Source: Nitrososphaerota archaeon (GTDB taxonomy: Archaea > Thermoproteota > Nitrososphaeria > Nitrososphaerales > UBA183). Taken from it: a stretch of DNA of 64,000 nucleotides. The stretch covers positions 1 through 64,000 of the forward strand of contig JAPCJR010000004.1 in NCBI GenBank assembly GCA_027886865.1. Reading direction: 5' to 3'. The notes under the pieces are model-generated. The model saw only the letters and a list, made by a program, of their open reading frames with translations, was not told where the DNA came from and searched no databases. A program made the position numbers and the translations under genes. Position 1 is the first letter of the stretch; every line of letters begins with the position of its first letter. Shown here piece after piece: positions 59,224 to 64,000 of the stretch.

Positions 59224-59499
59224 ATGACCAAGAAGAGGAAGAGTCGAGGACGTTCCAAGGGCGGCAAGGGGAGCTCCTCCGTCATCTCCTGCAGCAACTG
59301 CGGTTCTCACGTGCCCAGAGACAAGGCGAAGAAGGTGACCACTCGACTGAGCTTGGTTGAGCCACAGCTCGCAAGGGAGCTGAGGGCGGCGGGAGCGTAT
59401 ATCGCAAGCCCCACTACCGTGAAATATTATTGCGTCTCGTGTGCTGTGCACTACGGCATAGTCAACGTGAGGGCGAAAGCAGAGCGCAGGTTCAACTAA
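59224..59499 (+). CDS. rps26e: 30S ribosomal protein S26e
   Basis: 91 residues. MTKKRKSRGRSKGGKG, the zinc pair CSNCGSHVPRDKAKK and the second pair in YYCVSCAVHYGIVNVRAKAERR are S26e hallmarks. It occurs in TACK archaea and eukaryotes. ATG by spacing from the TATA-like box; the 34-residue upstream extension crosses the promoter. Confidence 0.94.
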   Translation: MTKKRKSRGRSKGGKGSSSVISCSNCGSHVPRDKAKKVTTRLSLVEPQLARELRAAGAYIASPTTVKYYCVSCAVHYGIVNVRAKAERRFN

Positions 59500-59589
59500 C
59501 CTAACGTCTCGCTTGGCGAAAGGGACCAATCCGTCATCTATCTCGATGGCGGCCATTGGCGCTTATAGCCCTCAGCGAAATGTTAGGGA

Positions 59590-60597
59590 TTGTGGAGGAT
59601 GGATTACTCGGAATCTCCTAATGTTGCCGAGGCACCGCAAAATGACTCCAACGCGGTGTCGATTCCAACAGCGCAGCAAATACTGCATGCGTACCGTGAA
59701 TTGGGGACGCAGACCTCTGTTGCGACGTTCTTTGGCGTCTCAAGAAGAACGATAATTAGGTGGACGGAGAGACTTGGTCTGCACCCAGAGCTGCACCCGG
59801 AGATTCCCATAAACCAACTCCTCTCAAGTTCGTTGTTTGACTCTGCAATCAAGGTTAGAATCGCGCAGTGGATAATGGACGAGGCTTCGATAACGGTCGC
59901 ATACAGTATGCGGCATGACAACACATCTCTGATGGTGGCAGGCGCAATGAACGATAATGTGGCCATGACAATCATATCAAAAGCGCTCGGGGTCGCCGTC
60001 GTCTCCGGTGCAGCGCCTCTGATAGGGAGGCTCCCGATGCATATTGTGAGAGTTCAAGGAGCTAAAGCCTATGGTCTCCTCAAACTTGTTTCACAGGAGT
60101 TGAGCGGTCTGAAGGCGCTCGAGGCGGACGCAGCATTATCATACTTCCCGCCGTCGGGAATCATGAACGGCAAACGGACTACTGATATCTACATGACTAC
60201 AGTCTGGCGACGATTCGCCGAAAACTCGGTTCAAGTCTGGAACGCGAAAAGAAGAAACAAACTTTCCCGTAACCAGTTAGATGACATGGCCGAAGCGTGG
60301 GTTCTTAACAGAACTGCTCGGGCGAGACGAGGTCTCAGCCGGCAAGATATTCCCTCAGCCGGCAAGATATTCCCTCAGCCGGAGGCAGGCCCGAGGGTTC
60401 TGTCCTTCAGCGATGACGTAACCCTCACGACGCGGGCCGCGAACGTCACGGCCGCCAGCCCCGCCACGACGAGCACCCCCAGCGGCAGGATACCGAGCAA
60501 CGAAGAGATCACCAGAACGCTCAGCCTCTCGCTCCTCTCGCCTATCCCTACGCCGGCCAGGTTGATCGAGAGAGAGTCCGCCTTGGCTCGAGCGTAG
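59590..60597 (+). CDS. HTH plus degenerate LAGLIDADG-like protein (possible homing-endonuclease relative)
   Basis: 335 codons. Residues about 28-60 are a helix-turn-helix (ILHAYRELGTQTSVATFFGVSRRTIIRW). Residues about 85-210 resemble a LAGLIDADG domain: IAQWIMDEASITVAYS lines up with LAGLIDGEGSITV but has lost the packing glycines, and MHIVRVQGAKAYGLLKLVSQEL and DAALSYFPPSG fit its second half. The region is lower in GC than its neighbours and its codon use differs, suggesting transfer. After about residue 250 the frame runs through a 20-bp tandem duplication and then 223 bases into the oppositely oriented next gene; the true end is probably near 60400. Confidence 0.6.
   Translation: MWRMDYSESPNVAEAPQNDSNAVSIPTAQQILHAYRELGTQTSVATFFGVSRRTIIRWTERLGLHPELHPEIPINQLLSSSLFDSAIKVRIAQWIMDEASITVAYSMRHDNTSLMVAGAMNDNVAMTIISKALGVAVVSGAAPLIGRLPMHIVRVQGAKAYGLLKLVSQELSGLKALEADAALSYFPPSGIMNGKRTTDIYMTTVWRRFAENSVQVWNAKRRNKLSRNQLDDMAEAWVLNRTARARRGLSRQDIPSAGKIFPQPEAGPRVLSFSDDVTLTTRAANVTAASPATTSTPSGRIPSNEEITRTLSLSLLSPIPTPARLIERESALARA
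60334..60382. repeat. 20-bp tandem repeat at the junction of two genes
   Basis: CTCAGCCGGCAAGATATTCC occurs at 60334-60353 and 60354-60373, followed by a third partial CTCAGCCGG (60374-60382). It spans the end of the LAGLIDADG-like gene and includes the TGA stop of the phosphatidyltransferase gene. Confidence 0.85.
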
Positions 60598-60971
60598 CTC
60601 ACGAGAAGGCTGCAGGAGAGCGCCAGAAAGACTATCACCGGGGATGTGTAGTTCCCTATCAGGATTCCCAGGTAGATGGATGTCTCCCCCACGCGGTCCA
60701 GCGTGGAGTCGAGGAACGAGCCGCGCTTGCTGATCCGGTTCGTGGCCCTCGCGACGGCTCCGTCGAGGATATCGAAGAAGCCCGAGACCAGCACGAAGAA
60801 TCCGCCCGTCAGCTCAGCCCTGTAGCCTCCCGTCGCGAAATAAGCGGCGGCAAGGATCGAGAAGAGGGCCCCTATCACCGTCCAGGACGTAGGCGACGGC
60901 ATGACGCGCGAGGCGGCGCGCCCCACGCGGAGGGTAGCGCCGTTGACCCTTCCCCGGAGCTTGTCGAGCAC
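60375..60971 (-). CDS. CDP-alcohol phosphatidyltransferase (archaetidylinositol-phosphate-synthase type)
   Basis: 198 residues with about five or six spans. The family motif D-G-x2-A-R-x8-G-x3-D-x3-D is present as ILDGAVARATNRISKRGSFLDSTLDR. In archaea this family condenses CDP-archaeol with inositol-1-phosphate or similar to form polar lipid heads. N-terminal MLDKLRGRVN is usual. The stop codon lies in the 20-bp repeat. Confidence 0.88.
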   Translation of the reverse strand: MLDKLRGRVNGATLRVGRAASRVMPSPTSWTVIGALFSILAAAYFATGGYRAELTGGFFVLVSGFFDILDGAVARATNRISKRGSFLDSTLDRVGETSIYLGILIGNYTSPVIVFLALSCSLLVSYARAKADSLSINLAGVGIGERSERLSVLVISSLLGILPLGVLVVAGLAAVTFAARVVRVTSSLKDRTLGPASG

Positions 60972-61092
60972 CTGTCAGCCCCCGTTCCGTCTTTCTTATT
61001 AGCGCTCTCGCGGCCGTATGAAGGTCCTGCCGGTCCTCCTGCGGTGCGGCAGAGGAACAAGCCCGGTATCGAGCTACGTGCTGGCAACATTC

Positions 61093-61100
61093 TATAAATA
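61093..61100 (+). promoter_or_regulatory. TATA box of small zinc protein gene
   Basis: TATAAATA, 26-33 bases before TTG 61126; one of the clearest in the window. Confidence 0.7.
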
Positions 61101-61125
61101 GAGCCGGAGGGCATCCGGCACGAAA

Positions 61126-61332
61126 TTGGGCAAGATAGAGAAGGGCGTCTCGTGTTCAGTCTCGGGTTGCAAGAACCCGGCCGTGAAGTCGATAAGCAGG
61201 AGCCAGCTCGCGGGGAGCGGCCTGTCGGCCGGCGGCGACGGCCGCAGGGTCTACCTCTGCCACGACCACTCCAAGGCCTGGAAGAAGGGCACGAAAAAAG
61301 ACAGGGACGCCGAAAGGGCGAGATGGGGCTAG
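61126..61332 (+). CDS. small zinc-binding protein
   Basis: 68 residues, TTG start. MGKIEKGVSCSVSGCKNPAVKSISRSQL and YLCHDHSKAWKKGTKKDR form a treble-clef-like Cys/His site (C-x4-C and C-x-H) with a basic helical tail. Small archaeal proteins of this type are conserved but uncharacterised. It lies 16 bases before thrS, so both are probably one leaderless transcript. Confidence 0.8.
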   Translation: MGKIEKGVSCSVSGCKNPAVKSISRSQLAGSGLSAGGDGRRVYLCHDHSKAWKKGTKKDRDAERARWG

Positions 61333-61348
61333 GCCCCGGTCGAGCTAG

Positions 61349-63073
61349 ATGAGAATACTCCAGCAGCACCTAGACTTCATCGAATACGAGCCGAAGGAGA
61401 AGGAGATCTCGGCCGCGGAGGAGGCCGAGAAGAAGCTGTATCGCTACGAGGAGATAGTCGTCCTCTTCACCTCCGTCGAGAAGGGGGACGACGACGAGGT
61501 CGCGAAGAAGGCGGTCGAGGGGACGAAGGACTATCTCGGCAAGCTCAAGGTCAACAGGATAATCATTTACCCGTACGCGCACCTGAGCCAGAACTTGGCG
61601 CGTCCGAAGGACGCCCTGGAGGTGCTCAAGGCTATGGAAAAGTACGCCAGGGAGGCCGGGATAGAGACGTACAGGTCGCCGTTCGGCTGGAACAAGGCCT
61701 TCCAGATAAAGGTCAAGGGGCATCCGCTCGCCGAGCAATCGCGGGTATACTCCCAGGAAGGAATGGCAACTGTGGCGGCGCAGGCCCCCCCGAAGGAGGT
61801 GGAGAAGGTCTCGAACGAGAGGAAAGAGATGACGGAGGACCAGCTGTTCGCCAGGATAAAGAGGAGCGACTTCTCCGGGCTTCCGGATACCGACCACCGA
61901 ATAATCGGCGAGAAACTGGACCTGTTTAGCTTCCAAGAACCATCTCCCGGGATGGTCTACTGGCACGACAAGGGATGGACGCTGAGGAACATCCTGGTAG
62001 ACTTCATACGAAAGGAACTCAGGGAGAGAGGTTACATGGAGATAAGCAACCCGGCTCTGGCGAACACGGTGCTCTGGCGCGTGAGCGGCCACTCCGAACA
62101 CTATAGGGACAACATGTTCCTCACCGAGTTGGGAGATGAGGAGATGGGCCTGAAACCTATGAACTGTCCGTCCAGCTTCCTAGTCTACAGGTCGAGGAAA
62201 TGGAGCTTCCGTGACCTTCCCGTGAGATATGCGATATTCGACCCGCTCTATCGGAACGAGCTGAGCGGCGTCGCGTCGGGGCTGTTCAGGGTGAAGATAC
62301 TGACGCAAGACGATGCCCACATAATCGCCACCGAGGACCAGGCGGAGAAGGAGGTGTCGGACCTCATCGACCTGCTCGCCAAGATGTACGGGGCGTTCAA
62401 GCTCGAGTTCAAGGTGAAGATCTCCACAAAGCCCGACGAGCACATGGGCAGCGACGAGGAGTGGGAGAGGGCCACTGACACTCTCATCAGGGTGGTCAAG
62501 GCAAAGGGATTACCCTACGAGATCAAGGAGAAGGAGGGTAACTTCTATGCTCCCAAGATCGACGTGGACATCAAAGATTCGCTCGGCAGGGAGTGGCAAT
62601 GCGGGACGATCCAGCTGGACCTGCAGATGCCGAAGCGGTTTAGGCTCGCGTACACAGGTTCCGACGGAAAGGACCACCTGCCAGTCGTGATCCACAGGAC
62701 CATCTACGGGTCGCTTGAACGCTTCATCGGGATACTGATCGAGCACTACCAGGGAAAGTTCCCTCTATGGATCGCGCCCGTCCAGGTCCGTGTGCTCTCG
62801 GTCTCCGACGAGAGCAGGAGCTACGCTCAACAGGTGCTGGACGGGTTGAAGCGCGCCGGCATAAGAGCGGAAGGCGACCTTGAGAGCGGTACCATCGGAG
62901 GAAAGATCAGGAACGCCCAGCTGCAGAAAATACCATTCGCAATAGTCGCGGGGAAGAAGGAAGTAGATAGTCAAACCATATCGGTAAGGAGTAGAGACGG
63001 TAACGTAACGTATGGTGTGAAAGCGGAGGAATTCATCAGTCAACTCAAGAACTTAACGGAGCAGTATCAATAA
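61349..63073 (+). CDS. thrS: threonyl-tRNA synthetase (archaeal type with DTD-like editing domain)
   Basis: 574 residues. Residues 1-140 are the archaeal N-terminal editing domain (HLDFIEYEPKEKEI; YPYAHLSQNLARPKDALEVL; YRSPFGWNKAFQIKVKGHPLAEQSR), which removes mischarged Ser and resembles D-Tyr-tRNA deacylase. The class II core has the zinc ligands Cys in MKPMNCP-like LKPMNCPSSF, His in LTQDDAHI and His in VVIHRTIYGSLERF. An anticodon-binding domain ends the protein. Its last 29 bases overlap the convergent LAGLIDADG-type gene. Confidence 0.95.
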   Translation: MRILQQHLDFIEYEPKEKEISAAEEAEKKLYRYEEIVVLFTSVEKGDDDEVAKKAVEGTKDYLGKLKVNRIIIYPYAHLSQNLARPKDALEVLKAMEKYAREAGIETYRSPFGWNKAFQIKVKGHPLAEQSRVYSQEGMATVAAQAPPKEVEKVSNERKEMTEDQLFARIKRSDFSGLPDTDHRIIGEKLDLFSFQEPSPGMVYWHDKGWTLRNILVDFIRKELRERGYMEISNPALANTVLWRVSGHSEHYRDNMFLTELGDEEMGLKPMNCPSSFLVYRSRKWSFRDLPVRYAIFDPLYRNELSGVASGLFRVKILTQDDAHIIATEDQAEKEVSDLIDLLAKMYGAFKLEFKVKISTKPDEHMGSDEEWERATDTLIRVVKAKGLPYEIKEKEGNFYAPKIDVDIKDSLGREWQCGTIQLDLQMPKRFRLAYTGSDGKDHLPVVIHRTIYGSLERFIGILIEHYQGKFPLWIAPVQVRVLSVSDESRSYAQQVLDGLKRAGIRAEGDLESGTIGGKIRNAQLQKIPFAIVAGKKEVDSQTISVRSRDGNVTYGVKAEEFISQLKNLTEQYQ

Positions 63074-64000
63074 ACCCGCGAAGCGCGCGTTCTCCCTTCA
63101 CAGTAAGGCGGTACACTCCGCAGCCTCCACGATTCGTCCAAATGAGGGTTGGCTTCGCGACCAAGTGCTGTTTTCTCAATTTGTACAATTGATTACCCAC
63201 CCGAGAGTTAGCGAGTCCTAGGCTTGCGGCGATTTGCCTTCTAGTGCAGTTGCCATTGCTGATTGAACGCAGCACCGGGATTCGAAGGCTCAGCTCCGAT
63301 ATTCTATCTTTACGATATGACCGAAGAACGCTGGTGAGCCGCGCCATTCTTTTGGGATGATAGGGTTTGATTATGTCTGCGAAACGCCTCAGGTTATCTT
63401 GATGGTAAATCGCTAGGCGGAAAATGTTACGGGTGGGTTTCTCCTCGCAGTAAATTCGCGACGCAATGGAGAACGACCGCAAAGCCCTACGGATAGACTT
63501 CAAGTAATCCTCTGAGATGTTAGTTATGGTTATCCGGCGCGTAGTAATGCTGACGCCGCTTCTCTTTCTCCCCGACACGCTACCCTCCGCATCGAACGCC
63601 GCCCTGACCGCGGCTGCGGCGAGGCTTGGCGACTCGAGGACGAAAGCTGGCACGTTCATCTTGGTTTTCTTCCCCAAGGGAATCTTAAAAATTCTGTGCA
63701 AGGTTACGGCCAATAAACGTCAGCGCACCGTAAGGGAATACACACCTTTCTTCCGATACAAGTACATATTCTTCCTGCCAAGTTCCAAACGTCGAAAGAA
63801 CCGGATGACCCGCGAAATTAGCACCTGTTCTTTGTTCACGAACACAATGCACCAAAGGTTTCGTGGTAGGTGGCCATCAAATCGAATCAATTCTGACACA
63901 TAGACAATCTCCTCGTCGATCGGCAGGCTCGGGCCGATCAGGACACGATTTCCGCTGTTTCCTATCCTCATCCTTACCTTGCCCTGAAGCTCAGAGGGGA
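63045..64000 (-). pseudogene. LAGLIDADG homing-endonuclease-like gene with winged helix, interrupted by TGA, runs off right edge
   Basis: One frame reads across the window edge (ELQGKVRMRIGNSGNRVLIG) to the stop at 63045, except for one TGA at 63720-63722. Before it lies the first repeat ELIRFDGHLPRNLWCIVFVN; after it the second, VRAAFDAEGSVSGRKR, with the catalytic acidic residues kept in both. The C-terminal 75 residues are a winged helix (VLRSISNGNCTRRQIAASLGLANSRVGNQLYKL). Base composition and codon use are AT-richer than its neighbours. A nonsense-mutated or decaying mobile endonuclease is most likely; a TTG at 63711-63713 could still start the C-terminal half. Confidence 0.7.

Noticed and set aside
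1..64000. tRNA, rRNA or CRISPR loci
   Set aside because: I looked for T-arm consensus (GGTTCGAATC-like) with a matching acceptor stem, rRNA cores and regularly spaced repeats and found none that hold. A short tRNA with introns could be missed by eye.

Overview
The window is a gene-dense archaeal chromosome segment. It is GC-rich except for two AT-richer patches near the right end. Archaeal markers are Alba, two CCT/thermosome-type chaperonins, RNA polymerase subunit K, archaeal-type phosphoglycerate kinase, type II GAPDH, archaeal cofactor-independent phosphoglycerate mutase, archaeal DNA ligase, a EndA-type tRNA splicing endonuclease, an archaetidylinositol-phosphate-synthase-like enzyme, and archaeal-type ProRS and ThrRS. 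Ribosomal proteins S25e and S26e point to the TACK branch. A heme O synthase, type I copper proteins and a PEFG-like C-terminal anchor make an aerobic Thaumarchaeota-related lineage the best guess (inference). No ammonia-oxidation genes, rRNA, tRNA or CRISPR were seen. Many genes have a TATA-like box 25-35 bases before the start codon, so leaderless or very short-leader transcripts seem common. TTG and GTG starts are frequent.

Layout. 1-4.0 kb: a partial gene, a KaiC-like ATPase coupled to a membrane protein, a surface protein, a C2H2 protein and a pilin-like cupredoxin relative. 4.2-8.8 kb: pgk-gap operon, aldo/keto reductase, glyA. 8.9-12.7 kb: a nucleotidyltransferase-like protein and a GMC oxidoreductase with its Tat-exported coiled-coil partner. 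12.9-17.6 kb: translationally coupled hom-lysC-M61 peptidase, then a cupin. 17.7-23.6 kb: tatA, a PRC-barrel protein, a methyltransferase, ctaB, a degenerate thermosome paralog with a second nucleotidyltransferase-like gene, and a tandem cupredoxin. 23.7-28.0 kb: old-yellow-enzyme oxidoreductase, an Ldh2-type dehydrogenase, a Ser/Thr-rich surface protein. 28.1-32.9 kb: sugar-nucleotide cluster. 33.2-38.5 kb: apgM, GNAT, lysA, albA, rpoK, cyclophilin-like gene, rps25e. 38.5-42.5 kb: membrane-tethered regulator divergent from a DUF4349/PKD surface protein, then an amino acid permease. 42.6-54.1 kb: DNA ligase, two uncharacterised proteins, a DapA-family aldolase, NfeD-stomatin operon, PhoU-like gene, endA, trmI, UDG. 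54.1-61.0 kb: pheA/proS divergent pair, PfkB kinase, canonical thermosome, rps26e, an HTH/LAGLIDADG-like gene, phospholipid synthase. 61.1-64 kb: zinc protein, thrS, and a LAGLIDADG/winged-helix gene broken by an in-frame TGA.

How genes fit together. pgk, gap and apgM cover lower glycolysis/gluconeogenesis. hom, lysC and lysA (possibly with the DapA-family protein) serve aspartate-family amino acids. Four genes at 28-33 kb make or convert sugar phosphates and nucleotide sugars, probably for cell-surface glycans. TatA could export the GMC/subunit-3 complex. The least ordinary elements are the paired nucleotidyltransferase-like paralogs sharing an identical 17-bp promoter motif, the chaperonin paralog lacking its catalytic Asp, the two operator-like palindrome systems (12.7 and 39.55 kb), and the two homing-endonuclease-like genes near the right end.
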